Of a DNA stretch of 64,000 bases, positions 16,925 through 24,877 are shown in pieces. A program made the position numbers and the translations under genes. The notes beneath the pieces are model-generated. The model made no database searches. It was not told the DNA's origin and was given only the letters and a program-made list of their open reading frames with translations. Within the stretch, counting starts at the first letter, position 1; each line of letters opens with the position of its first letter. Source of the stretch: JBBTDV01 sp038042605 (GTDB taxonomy: Bacteria > Bdellovibrionota > UBA1018); contig CAYHPW010000007.1 of assembly GCA_964358645.1 (NCBI GenBank), forward strand, positions 13,585 through 77,584, given 5' to 3'.

Positions 16925-17354
16925 AAAAAATACTCCTGCACTTTATTGATTTTTATGTCATTCGGCAAGAGAGCAAAATGCAAGCCGTTCTTGTAAGTAG
17001 ATTTATAGGGAAATTTGCCTGTTATCAAATGGTTGGCCGACTCTCAAGCTGTCGATGTATGACATATTCGACTTTCCCCACGCCAGGATAATGGGCTGTA
17101 AAGTTAGCAGTATCATCAGGGGTAAAATCCAGAACGCCGTTAAAGAATCCACCATTTTTAAACCCCAGCCCTTATATATGCGCTATTTACTAACGCAGAC
17201 ATGGTGCTGTAACAATCCCGGCTCCAGAATTTAAATTCACGAGGGTAAAACTTGCTGCGATTATATATGTTTTTGAAATTTACCTCTTGCGCAGATAACG
17301 TAAGAGTTTGATAATTTTTTAAGCAAGCTAACTGTCATTCTCAAGGAGGTAACG
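16925..17354. other. 430-base gap without a functional gene
   Basis: No complete gene is visible. The gap contains the 5' region of the coiled-coil gene, a start-less coding-like frame (17025-17171, minus), and, at its end, the strong ribosome site AAGGAGG (17343-17349) of the acyltransferase gene. I could not identify a convincing promoter. Confidence 0.5.
17025..17171 (-). pseudogene. possible gene remnant, unidentified
   Basis: A frame between a TAA and a TGA reads NGGFFNGVLDFTPDDTANFT and then AHYPGVGKVEYVIHRQLE, a balanced amino-acid composition that looks like real protein. It has no start codon or ribosome site and is only 48 codons. It may be the end of a lost gene, in line with the nearby HNH remnant, or a chance frame. 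I cannot name a family. Confidence 0.3.
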
Positions 17355-18194
17355 GTGGGACGATTAAATCTCACGCGCGTAGATAACGCACCGGTATTTA
17401 GAAAAATAGCGATGGGTACATGGAACAAAGGCGGTGATCCGTCGGTTTACGGGCTTCTTGAAATTGACATGACTCATGCCATGACATTCATGAAAGAGTA
17501 CTCCGAAAAACATGAGGTTAAAATTACACCCACGCATCTCGTAGGTAAAGCTATTGCCCGTTGTATGAAAATACGTCCAGAATCAAACGGCATGATTCGC
17601 GGCCACAGAATATACCAACGCAAGGATGTAGACGTGTTTTTTCAAGTGAATATTCCAGGGGGTGTTGGTCCGGATGGAGCAGGAAAAGCCAACCTTTCAG
17701 GTTGCACAGTACACAAGGCAGATCAGTTGAGCCTGAAAGAACTTGCACTGATGCTACAAAACCGCGCAGACATGGTGCGAAGAAACAAAGATCCAATTCT
17801 TACTGAGACACTAAAGATATTTGAGTGGATGCCGTGGTGGATGGTTGGATCGGTATTGTGGCTATCGTCATTTTTGACCTATGGACTTAATTTGAATTTG
17901 CAGTGGCTTGGTATCCCGCGCGATCCGTTTGGATCAGTCATGATTACAAGTGTTGGGAGCATGGGTATAGACGTGGCGTTGGCGCCATTAGTTCCATATT
18001 CCAGAGTCCCGCTACTTCTCGCTATTGGGTCTATTCGCGACATGCCTGTGGTAAAAGATGGCAGCATATCAGCTGCGCCGGTTATGCGAATCGGTGTCAC
18101 ATTTGATCATCGTTTTATTGATGGTGTCCATGCTTCTCAAATGAGCCGGGAGTTCAAGCGCTGTTTTGAAGATCCATGGAAATATTTGGCTTAA
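17355..18194 (+). CDS. stand-alone 2-oxoacid dehydrogenase E2-type acyltransferase domain
   Basis: This 279-residue protein corresponds to the catalytic domain of dihydrolipoyl acyltransferases, a chloramphenicol-acetyltransferase fold. The active-site motif DHRFIDGVHASQM lies near residue 255, and TPTHLVGKAIARCM near 60 matches the domain. It lacks the lipoyl and peripheral-subunit-binding domains of a true E2, and no E1 or E3 gene is adjacent. It also carries an inserted hydrophobic stretch WWMVGSVLWLSSFLTYGL near residues 158-175, which could touch a membrane. AAGGAGG six bases before GTG 17355 fixes the start. An acyl transfer to an unknown acceptor is likely; the substrate is unknown. 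Confidence 0.75.
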   Translation: MGRLNLTRVDNAPVFRKIAMGTWNKGGDPSVYGLLEIDMTHAMTFMKEYSEKHEVKITPTHLVGKAIARCMKIRPESNGMIRGHRIYQRKDVDVFFQVNIPGGVGPDGAGKANLSGCTVHKADQLSLKELALMLQNRADMVRRNKDPILTETLKIFEWMPWWMVGSVLWLSSFLTYGLNLNLQWLGIPRDPFGSVMITSVGSMGIDVALAPLVPYSRVPLLLAIGSIRDMPVVKDGSISAAPVMRIGVTFDHRFIDGVHASQMSREFKRCFEDPWKYLA

Positions 18195-18206
18195 AATCGT
18201 AGCAAT

Positions 18207-19109
18207 CTATTTTAACTCCTGCGCCTTATCTTCTTTTAGCAACACCCTGTCCGTACCACTGAATGTATCCGGCTCGCCACCGATCATAGTAAAGATATTA
18301 TCAACCGGAATGACGAAAGCTCCATTCCCGTGAATGGCTATTTCCGCCGAAGGACCAAAACTGATCCCAGTCATGACAAATGTAAAATTTTGTTTCAGTT
18401 TTAAATTGCGGACCATACCCACCTTGACGTTAAGGCCAACGGCGCACTCAATGCTTTTCGAAATAGATAGCATCGGGCCGGCGAAATCTTTCGCTCTCTT
18501 AAAACGTCCCCAGACAAGTCCCGCTCCAATACGGAATGAAGCACCAGCACCGATGCCGCCACCTACATCAACGGAGGGTATAAAAACAAGTGACCAGTCA
18601 AGTTCAAGGTGTGGCCTGACTTTTTGTCCTGTTTCTATGCGTACTGGTTGGACTTTAACAGGGACAACCACCATGGCTATTGTGCCGGAGCCTCCACCGC
18701 CGATTTTTAGTTCGGCCGTAAACTTACCTCCTACAAACACCATGAATCCTGAGGGGATGGCTTCATACAATTTGAAGCCATAGTTTTCAGCTACGCGGGC
18801 CAATTCTTCAGCATCAGAGGCAATCCCATTGAGTTCATGTGATTTTTTTAACGCATTCACCAGCGTGTTAATTTTTTTCTCATGTTTGTGCGAGAAGGTT
18901 AGAAGAGTATTTTTTAATGCTTCAATGCTTGCTTCTATGGCCTCTCGTCTTTCTGAATTCAGCATCTCCTTCCATGGTGTGCGGTAGTAAACAAAGTGAG
19001 CATCTCTGGTCACCCTTGTTGTGGTTATATATGAACCCCTCGGCTTGCCCGCGTAAGTGTTTTGCGATAAGAAGATAATTAAACAAAGCGTTAAAATAAT
19101 TTTTTTCAT
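18207..19109 (-). CDS. secreted glycine-rich protein of unknown function
   Basis: About 300 residues with a signal peptide MKKIILTLCLIIFLSQNTYA. I chose ATG 19109 because it starts this peptide and has AGGGGGT just upstream; the longer frame from 19139 adds ten residues before it. The N-terminal half is helical (about residues 40-110). The C-terminal half alternates glycine-rich strands such as SVDVGGGIGAGASFRIGAGL and ends in EDKAQELK. This could form a beta structure in the outer membrane, but the final residue is not the usual aromatic one, so I leave it unassigned. It converges with the acyltransferase gene, with a 12-base gap. Confidence 0.65.
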   Translation of the reverse strand: MKKIILTLCLIIFLSQNTYAGKPRGSYITTTRVTRDAHFVYYRTPWKEMLNSERREAIEASIEALKNTLLTFSHKHEKKINTLVNALKKSHELNGIASDAEELARVAENYGFKLYEAIPSGFMVFVGGKFTAELKIGGGGSGTIAMVVVPVKVQPVRIETGQKVRPHLELDWSLVFIPSVDVGGGIGAGASFRIGAGLVWGRFKRAKDFAGPMLSISKSIECAVGLNVKVGMVRNLKLKQNFTFVMTGISFGPSAEIAIHGNGAFVIPVDNIFTMIGGEPDTFSGTDRVLLKEDKAQELK

Positions 19110-19189
19110 AAGCACCCCCTTAAAAACATTAATGGCCACGATATATAGTGCAGCGCAATATAAATTACAATAGAATAATAATTTAATTA

Positions 19190-19858
19190 TTAAATAAAGC
19201 GCTTTTTATATTGGATATATTTATGAAATACCTGATAGCATATTACGGCTATGATAAAACCTATAATCACATCGATAAGATAATGCTGTTTTGTAGTTAA
19301 GGTGGAGACCGCTATCAGGGTCGCCCATAGAAAAAACAACGGAAATTTCCGCGTCTGGTCGTCAAGATAAATGAACGAAGAAAGATAGACGCTGCTGACA
19401 TGAAGGCTCGGGCAGCAGTTCGCTGGAGTGTCTGTTTCCCGTAGGGAGTTAAAAACGTAGTAAGTAATGGCATTAAGATCTTCAGGCAGAGGGAATTGCT
19501 CCCTCGGGTATGTGGTAGGCCATAGCCAGAAGATTATATTGCTGATGATCTGGAGCGCCAGGAATGAGTATATGTATTTATTCGCGTTGATCATATCCTT
19601 ACAAAGAAGGTATGCCGCGCCGAAAAGCACATATTCGCTTATGTAAATCCAAACCGTGTTCGGCATGAACGGTATGGCTTTGTCAATCCACCACATCGGC
19701 AGAAGGCGTGGTTCGAATAGGTGTATATGGTTTGAGGGCAGGTAGAACACCGCCGCTAAAGCGAAGGTAATTATTCCAATTATGTACTTGTTCCGGTTTG
19801 TGAGAAAAATCGGAAGGACCCATGTTTTTGTCTCATAAGCTGATTCAGTATTGCTCAT
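19190..19858 (-). CDS. PAP2-type membrane phosphatase or phosphotransferase
   Basis: A 222-residue protein with about six membrane segments and the second and third PAP2 motifs: CCPSLHVSSVYLSS near residue 150 (Ser-x-His) and STLTTKQHYLIDVIIGFII near 190 (His and Asp). The first Lys-Arg-Pro motif is weak. This arrangement, with a Cys-Pro-Ser-Leu-His core, resembles the inositol-phosphorylceramide-synthase-like branch that handles lipid head groups rather than classical undecaprenyl pyrophosphatases. The substrate is not readable from sequence. The start overlaps the stop of the thioredoxin-like gene by four bases (ATGA), so the pair is probably cotranscribed. Confidence 0.75.
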   Translation of the reverse strand: MSNTESAYETKTWVLPIFLTNRNKYIIGIITFALAAVFYLPSNHIHLFEPRLLPMWWIDKAIPFMPNTVWIYISEYVLFGAAYLLCKDMINANKYIYSFLALQIISNIIFWLWPTTYPREQFPLPEDLNAITYYVFNSLRETDTPANCCPSLHVSSVYLSSFIYLDDQTRKFPLFFLWATLIAVSTLTTKQHYLIDVIIGFIIAVICYQVFHKYIQYKKRFI

Positions 19859-20442
19859 TCATTTAACCATTGTTCTATCTTTGCGTGAATCTGTTGGGAG
19901 CCCCAATCCCGCTCGCCGCTTTCCACCATCAAAACCTTCCCGGTCTTGCCGCTGTATACGACGGTAAATGGTATCGCATATACATCAAAAACAGAGGATA
20001 CTGTGCCGTCAACATCAGTATATATAGGAAAGTCTATCTGAAAACTGCGGATCAGTCTGGGCAGGACTTCTTCCGGTTTTTCATCCACACTAACTGGAAT
20101 AAGTAGAAAACCACGGTTCTGGTATGTTTTGGCAAGTCTAACAAGAGCCGGCATTTCCACCACACAGGATTCGCACCAGCTCGCCCAAAAATTTATCAGG
20201 ATTACCTTCGCTTTGAGTTCCGTCGAACGTACATCCTCGCCCATGAATTTATGCAGCGTAAACTCAGGGACGAGTCCTCCTGCCTCGACTGTTGATGAGT
20301 TGGATGTGCCTGATTTTGAAATCAGATGCCGCCTTAAAATCGAAAGACCTGCTACCACCATGACCGCTACCAGCCCTATTGTAAGAATAGGGACAAGCAC
20401 TTTACTTGCGTTATTTCGCGAATTTACTGATGGGTCTGTCAT
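19855..20442 (-). CDS. TlpA/ResA-like membrane-anchored thioredoxin
   Basis: This 195-residue protein has one N-terminal membrane anchor (VPILTIGLVAVMVVAGLSIL, about residues 16-35) and a periplasmic thioredoxin domain. The redox motif WASWCESCVVEMPAL lies near residue 88. IPFTVVYSGKTGKVL carries the cis-proline expected after the core. Such proteins reduce disulfides in the periplasm, often for cytochrome c maturation, but no cytochrome gene is nearby. It is divergent from the pilin-like gene with a 21-base gap and upstream of the PAP2 gene, with which it overlaps. Confidence 0.88.
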   Translation of the reverse strand: MTDPSVNSRNNASKVLVPILTIGLVAVMVVAGLSILRRHLISKSGTSNSSTVEAGGLVPEFTLHKFMGEDVRSTELKAKVILINFWASWCESCVVEMPALVRLAKTYQNRGFLLIPVSVDEKPEEVLPRLIRSFQIDFPIYTDVDGTVSSVFDVYAIPFTVVYSGKTGKVLMVESGERDWGSQQIHAKIEQWLNE

Positions 20443-20463
20443 CGGCTTTCATAATACATTAGA

Positions 20464-20667
20464 ATGTTAAGTAGGATGAAAAAGTTTTTTAGCAATGACG
20501 ATGGTCAGGCGGTCGTTGAATACATATTGACGATATTGCTGGTTATTGCTGTTTTCACGACTCTCCATCTGGGATTTAAAAAATGGCTGTTCAGCGCGTG
20601 GGTCCCCATAACAAGGGAGGTCACCGCCGCATGTCCTGGCTGCCCGGCAAATCCAAGTTACAGGTGA
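20464..20667 (+). CDS. small Flp/pilin-like membrane peptide
   Basis: A 67-residue protein with the sequence DDGQAVVEYILTILLVIAVF, a prepilin-like stretch in which a short charged head meets a hydrophobic helix with a glutamate five residues after the glycine. This is the pattern of Flp-type or TadE-type pseudopilins. No prepilin peptidase or Tad assembly gene is nearby. The start could be ATG 20464 or ATG 20476, which has a close AGTAGG. The short C-terminal part, rich in proline and cysteine (CPGCPANP), is unusual for a Flp pilin. It overlaps the end of rlmE on the other strand by ten bases. Confidence 0.55.
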   Translation: MLSRMKKFFSNDDGQAVVEYILTILLVIAVFTTLHLGFKKWLFSAWVPITREVTAACPGCPANPSYR

Positions 20668-21266
20668 TCGGCTGCTGTTAATCGTCGCAGCGCCACGAAA
20701 AATATTTCAGTGCTGCCCTTCCGTGTGCTTTTAGGCCGCAGTATCTCGACCTTGTCGAACTTGTCAGTCAGCTTTTTCTTGAACCCTGCGAAATCATCAC
20801 TGTGAAACATCTTGCAGACGAAATGCCCGCCAGGCTTAAGCTGCTTTTCAGCAAGAGTCAGCGCGGTTTCACAAAGCTCTAGTGAACGGGCCTGATCGGT
20901 CGCGCGAATCCCTGTGGTTTTGGGCGCCATATCGGATAACACAACATCAAACGGCCCTTCGATTCCATGCGCTGAGGCTATGGCGGGGACGTCAATTTCA
21001 CGCAAGTCACCGGTGATAAATACGGCATTCGAAAAAGTAAGGTTGATTTTCTGTAAATCAATCCCCAAGAGGCGGCCGCTTAGGCCTATTTTTTTACAGG
21101 CGTATTGTGACCACGAACCAGGTGCGGCTCCCAAGTCCAGTACCTTGAACGAAGGCTTCAATATATGGAAGCGCTTGTCGATTTCCTCAAGCTTAAAAAC
21201 TGATCTTGCCGCGTAATTTTTCGCCTTTGCCTGGAGAAAATAATAATCCCTGGGGTTATAAGCCAT
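20658..21266 (-). CDS. rlmE: 23S rRNA uridine 2'-O-methyltransferase
   Basis: RlmE (FtsJ, RrmJ) methylates a uridine in the peptidyl-transferase A loop of 23S rRNA using S-adenosylmethionine. The 202-residue product shows RSVFKLEEIDKRF (first catalytic lysine), VLDLGAAPGSWSQYA (SAM loop near residue 45), DVVLSDMAPKTTG (catalytic aspartate), GGHFVCKMF (second lysine) and STEIFFVALR (final glutamate), the full K-D-K-E set. It starts immediately after the PilZ gene's stop codon, so it is probably the last gene of the mreB block. Confidence 0.95.
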   Translation of the reverse strand: MAYNPRDYYFLQAKAKNYAARSVFKLEEIDKRFHILKPSFKVLDLGAAPGSWSQYACKKIGLSGRLLGIDLQKINLTFSNAVFITGDLREIDVPAIASAHGIEGPFDVVLSDMAPKTTGIRATDQARSLELCETALTLAEKQLKPGGHFVCKMFHSDDFAGFKKKLTDKFDKVEILRPKSTRKGSTEIFFVALRRLTAADHL

Positions 21267-22025
21267 TCAGACAAAACGCAGGAAGTACTTCCGGCTCTCC
21301 TCGAAAACATAAGAAGCTATGACCTGTGAATCGCCAGGTCTTATGTTTTTAAACAAAACACCAACCCGTAAATTCATGTGATCTGTGGCGGTCTTGGATT
21401 GTTTGGCTTCCCTGACATACTTTATTTCGCCGTCCATGATGATCAGTTTTGAGTTGATATTGATCTGTATTTGTTTAAGGAGTGAGCCTGGCGCAAAAAT
21501 CGCTGCTTCCCGCGCCTGGATATTAAAGGATAAACCGCTTGCACTTATATCGATCAGTTTTTTCTGGATTTTGTTCCCGGATCCTGGCTGCAGTATGAAT
21601 ACAGCGTTTAGCGGTTGCGTATCTGGGATACGGAACCTGATATCCTTCCTGCGCTGGACCTTGTATATTTTGCCGGGCTGGTTAAATTTCAATCCAGCCA
21701 CTTCTTCACCGATAAATCTGGTCTTAAAGAAAATATTGGCCCATTGGAGTGAGACGCTAAAAAAACAATCCCTGGAATTATTATTTTCAAGAGTGAGTGA
21801 GAATTTCTTTAAATCGAAATCCTTGGGGAGCCACGTGTAAAGAACACCCTCGTCCTTATCGAACAAAGTGATGTGCGTGAGTAAGGCGTTTTCTTGTTCT
21901 TTTGTCCAGACCATCGCGGAAGCAAATGTCTTTGCTCCATCTCGGAGAAGGGCCTCGGCATCGGCCTCGTTTTCAACCAGTTGGAATTCTTTCGGATGAG
22001 TTTCCTTAAAATCTGGCTCAGACAA
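21267..22025 (-). CDS. PilZ domain protein (probable c-di-GMP effector)
   Basis: This 252-residue protein has the two PilZ signature elements: QRRKDIRFRIP near residue 125 (the Arg-x-x-x-Arg loop that clamps c-di-GMP) and DISASGLSFNIQ near 165 (Asp-x-Ser-x-x-Gly). The first 110 residues form a YcgR-N-like domain without catalytic motifs. The two-domain form suggests a flagellar or motility brake or another c-di-GMP receptor. The start TTG 22025 overlaps the mreB stop by 8 bases. Association with mreB suggests a link of second-messenger signalling to shape or surface behaviour; this is inference. Confidence 0.8.
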   Translation of the reverse strand: MSEPDFKETHPKEFQLVENEADAEALLRDGAKTFASAMVWTKEQENALLTHITLFDKDEGVLYTWLPKDFDLKKFSLTLENNNSRDCFFSVSLQWANIFFKTRFIGEEVAGLKFNQPGKIYKVQRRKDIRFRIPDTQPLNAVFILQPGSGNKIQKKLIDISASGLSFNIQAREAAIFAPGSLLKQIQININSKLIIMDGEIKYVREAKQSKTATDHMNLRVGVLFKNIRPGDSQVIASYVFEESRKYFLRFV

Positions 22026-23049
22026 TCGTGACTTTCCTCAGTAGATCTATATCTTGCAAGGCTTTGCCGGAGCCTCTTACTACACATGTGAGCGGGTCCT
22101 CCGCCAGGGCGACGGGAAGCCCTGTTTTTTCCTTTATTAAGATATCGAGGTTAGCAAGCATGGATCCTCCCCCGGCAAGAATGATCCCGTTATCAACAAT
22201 ATCAGCAGCTAGTTCTGGCGGTGTCCGCTCGAGAGCTGTTTTTATGGTATCCACCACCGCAGAAACCGGTTCACTCAAGGCGTCTCGGATTTCCTCGGAA
22301 TTCACCTCGATGGTTTTGGGTGCACCGCTGATCAGGTCACGGCCTTTGACTTCATAAGTTTTTTCTTCCTCAAACGGGTATGCACATCCGATTGATAATT
22401 TAATTTGTTCGGCAGTACGCTCACCTATCAACAACGAGTATTTGCGCTTAATATAGCTGACGATCGCATCATCAAATTTGTCGCCGGCGACCCTAACGGA
22501 CTTAGAATAAACTATACCGCCAAGTGAAATTACGGCGACTTCCGTCGTCCCTCCGCCTATATCGACAATCATGTTGCCGCTCGGTTCCCTGATAGGAAGG
22601 CCGGCACCGAGGGCTGCTGCCATTGGTTCCTCGATAAGATAAACTTCACGCGCTCCAGCGGACTGGGCCGATTCCTTGACAGCTCGTTTTTCGACCTGTG
22701 TGATCCCGAATGGTATGCAAATAATTATGCGTGGCCTAATGAACGACCGGCCTTCGCTGGATTTTTGTATAAAATATTTTAACATTGATTGTGTAACTTC
22801 AAAATCCGCTATCACGCCGTCCTTGAGCGGGCGTATTGCCTGGATGGAGCCTGGCGTGCGGCCAAGCATATCCTTGGCTTCCTTGCCAACGGCTAGAACT
22901 CTGGTCTGCCCCCTGGCGTTGCGGTGTATAGCCACTACTGAAGGTTCGTTTATTATGATCCCGCGGTCACGCGCATAAACAAGCGTATTGGCGGTACCGA
23001 GGTCTATCGCCAAATCATTTGAAAAAAAATCCAGGATTCTCTTAATCAT
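22018..23049 (-). CDS. mreB: rod shape-determining actin-like protein MreB
   Basis: MreB polymerises under the inner membrane and guides elongation of the peptidoglycan wall in rods. The 343-residue protein begins with LAIDLGTANTLVYARDRGI (phosphate 1 loop) and has EEPMAAALGAGLP, VDIGGGTTEVAVISLGG (phosphate 2) and NGIILAGGGSML (adenosine loop), all intact. The length is typical. mreC and mreD, which often follow, are absent here; instead the PilZ gene overlaps its 3' end. It follows the AMP nucleosidase gene after 6 bases, so the block is probably cotranscribed. Confidence 0.97.
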   Translation of the reverse strand: MIKRILDFFSNDLAIDLGTANTLVYARDRGIIINEPSVVAIHRNARGQTRVLAVGKEAKDMLGRTPGSIQAIRPLKDGVIADFEVTQSMLKYFIQKSSEGRSFIRPRIIICIPFGITQVEKRAVKESAQSAGAREVYLIEEPMAAALGAGLPIREPSGNMIVDIGGGTTEVAVISLGGIVYSKSVRVAGDKFDDAIVSYIKRKYSLLIGERTAEQIKLSIGCAYPFEEEKTYEVKGRDLISGAPKTIEVNSEEIRDALSEPVSAVVDTIKTALERTPPELAADIVDNGIILAGGGSMLANLDILIKEKTGLPVALAEDPLTCVVRGSGKALQDIDLLRKVTIV

Positions 23050-23055
23050 CTATCC

Positions 23056-23901
23056 CTACCACTTATAATGGCGGATATGTTCTCCGCGCTCTGCTATTTC
23101 GCTCATTGCCTTCATCCCTATTTCTAAGTGTAAATCGGTGTACTTTCGGAATACCTCCCGTGCCGATTTTTTTGTTTTAATACCTCCCCGCTTAAGCGGC
23201 AGGTCTGAAACCAGCAGCAGCGCACCGATCGGCACCTTGCTGGCGAAACCTGCTATAAACAGGGTTGCTGTTTCCATTTCGATGGCAAGTGCCCGTTCCT
23301 CATACAACTGAGCCTTAAACTTCTCGTCAAACTCCCAAAAACGGTAATCAGTGGTATGAATCACTCCAGTCCTGTAATCATAACCTTTCTCAATGATTAT
23401 TTGCGAGATGAATTTTTGAATTTTAAATGTTGGCAACGCCGGCACTTGTTGAGGCATGAAGTGTATTGAAGATCCTTCGTCGCGTATCGCGGCTGTCGGT
23501 AATACAAAATCACCGACCTTCAGCGATCTATGAAGACCACCGCACATACCAAGAAATAAAACGGCGGTCGGCTCAACTGCCGCGAGAAGCTCGATTATAA
23601 GTGCGGCCGTAGGCGAACCTATAGAAAAATCAACTATTGAAACATTCGCTTTCTGGCTATGTACCACTCCCATCGCGGTTCCCTGGGTTTTTAAATCTCC
23701 ACAAAGGGCATTGAACCGTTCCAAATAGTAATCAAAATTGGTTAATATTATCTGCTTGCGGAACTGTTCGACTGGGCTGCCTGTATATCGTTCCAGCATG
23801 TCTTTGGCTAATTTTAATTTATGTACGTTGCTGTAAATCCTATTATTGTTCGGAATAATATAAGGGTTTGATTTGTAAAGGTCGTCTTTTCTATATGGCA
23901 C
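23056..23901 (-). CDS. AMP nucleosidase or related phosphorylase-superfamily enzyme
   Basis: This 281-residue protein contains the nucleoside phosphorylase fold. Segments AVLFLGMCGGLHRSLKVGDF near residue 115 and AIEMETATLFIAGFASKVPI near 205 match the short AMP nucleosidases found in Bacteroidetes-like and delta-proteobacterial genomes, which split AMP into adenine and ribose-5-phosphate. RDEGSS and TTDYRFWEFDEKF fit the substrate region. The N-terminal regulatory domain of E. coli Amn is absent, as in this branch. The start is GTG 23901. It heads the minus-strand block with mreB. Confidence 0.75.
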   Translation of the reverse strand: MPYRKDDLYKSNPYIIPNNNRIYSNVHKLKLAKDMLERYTGSPVEQFRKQIILTNFDYYLERFNALCGDLKTQGTAMGVVHSQKANVSIVDFSIGSPTAALIIELLAAVEPTAVLFLGMCGGLHRSLKVGDFVLPTAAIRDEGSSIHFMPQQVPALPTFKIQKFISQIIIEKGYDYRTGVIHTTDYRFWEFDEKFKAQLYEERALAIEMETATLFIAGFASKVPIGALLLVSDLPLKRGGIKTKKSAREVFRKYTDLHLEIGMKAMSEIAERGEHIRHYKW

Positions 23902-24031
23902 AAACTGAGCTTACTTTCTTACCGCTGTTGACACAAGTCCTCCGATAAAAAGTAGTACACAAAGTATTACTATGAAAAGCGGTACAAATTTTATTCAGTG
24001 TGTTAAATAGGGGTGCTCGCGAGATTTGCAT

Positions 24032-24802
24032 ATGAACTTATATGGACGACAAACATATTTGATGGGTTTTGTGTCAGCGATTTTAGTCTTATTGCTGACA
24101 AGCGGCTGCTTGATGCGCGATCTGCCCGACGTGGGGATGCTTAACGGGCATTACCCGGTTATTCAACATAGGGGCCGTGATTTACCATTTAAAGTTAAGC
24201 TCCAGAAACAAATACCATCCGGTTGGACCAGGCTTTCGGATATTTCGAAATTTGCAATTGGTGCTGTTGTTGTCAGCGAGGACTGGGCTTTTTACCAGCA
24301 TAACGGGTTTGATATGAATCAGATCAAAGAAGCGGCTAAAGAGGATCTAGCAAAGGGGCGTTTCGTCAGGGGTGCCAGTACCATCACTCAGCAAGTGGTG
24401 CGGAATATTTTTCTGGATAAAGACAAGAACATTTGGCGAAAACTTAGGGAGATCTGGCTTGCGATGCAGCTCGAGAAGAAGTTAAGTAAATCGCGAATCC
24501 TTGAGATTTATTTCAATATAGCCGAATGGGGGGATGGTTTATTCGGCATAGGTGATGCTTCAAGGCGCTATTTCAACAAAGAGCCGCGTGATCTCACTGC
24601 CAAGGAGGGGGCTTTTCTTGCGATGCTTTTGCCTAGCCCGCGCAGGTACAGCCAGTCATTCAGAAACGGGCAGCTGACGGCATATGCACGTGAAACAACG
24701 GAGTCCGTGCTCAAAAAAATGGTGCAGGCACATTATCTTACTGAGGACGAAATGGTGGCGGAACTTGGTTCGACTCTTTCTTTCGAAAAAACCATTAAAT
24801 GA
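24032..24802 (+). CDS. mtgA: monofunctional peptidoglycan glycosyltransferase (GT51)
   Basis: This GT51 enzyme polymerises lipid II into glycan strands. Family motifs are present: VVSEDWAFYQHNGFD with the catalytic glutamate near residue 82, GASTITQQVVRNIFL, KLREIWLAMQLEKKLSKSRI, and EIYFNIAEWGDGLFGIGDAS. There is no transpeptidase domain, as expected for MtgA. I use ATG 24032 rather than the TTG at 24026. The N-terminus, with core VSAILVLLLTSGC, ends in a cysteine after Leu-Thr-Ser-Gly, like a lipoprotein signal, whereas MtgA is normally held by an uncleaved helix. No strong ribosome site is seen. Confidence 0.93.
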   Translation: MNLYGRQTYLMGFVSAILVLLLTSGCLMRDLPDVGMLNGHYPVIQHRGRDLPFKVKLQKQIPSGWTRLSDISKFAIGAVVVSEDWAFYQHNGFDMNQIKEAAKEDLAKGRFVRGASTITQQVVRNIFLDKDKNIWRKLREIWLAMQLEKKLSKSRILEIYFNIAEWGDGLFGIGDASRRYFNKEPRDLTAKEGAFLAMLLPSPRRYSQSFRNGQLTAYARETTESVLKKMVQAHYLTEDEMVAELGSTLSFEKTIK

Positions 24803-24877
24803 TTTTGTTAGACATGCGCCCAGGCGTTCGGCGAACTTGCATACCGCATGTTTACATGGCAAGGTGGCGTTTACTTA

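Noticed and set aside
17195..17780. A 14-base identity (CGCAGACATGGTGC) between the gap and the acyltransferase gene
   Set aside because: The match does not extend on either side, so it looks like chance rather than a duplication.
23928..23957. TTGACA with a weak GTAGTA box as a promoter for the GT51 gene
   Set aside because: The second box is poor and its spacing is not ideal, so I do not claim a promoter.
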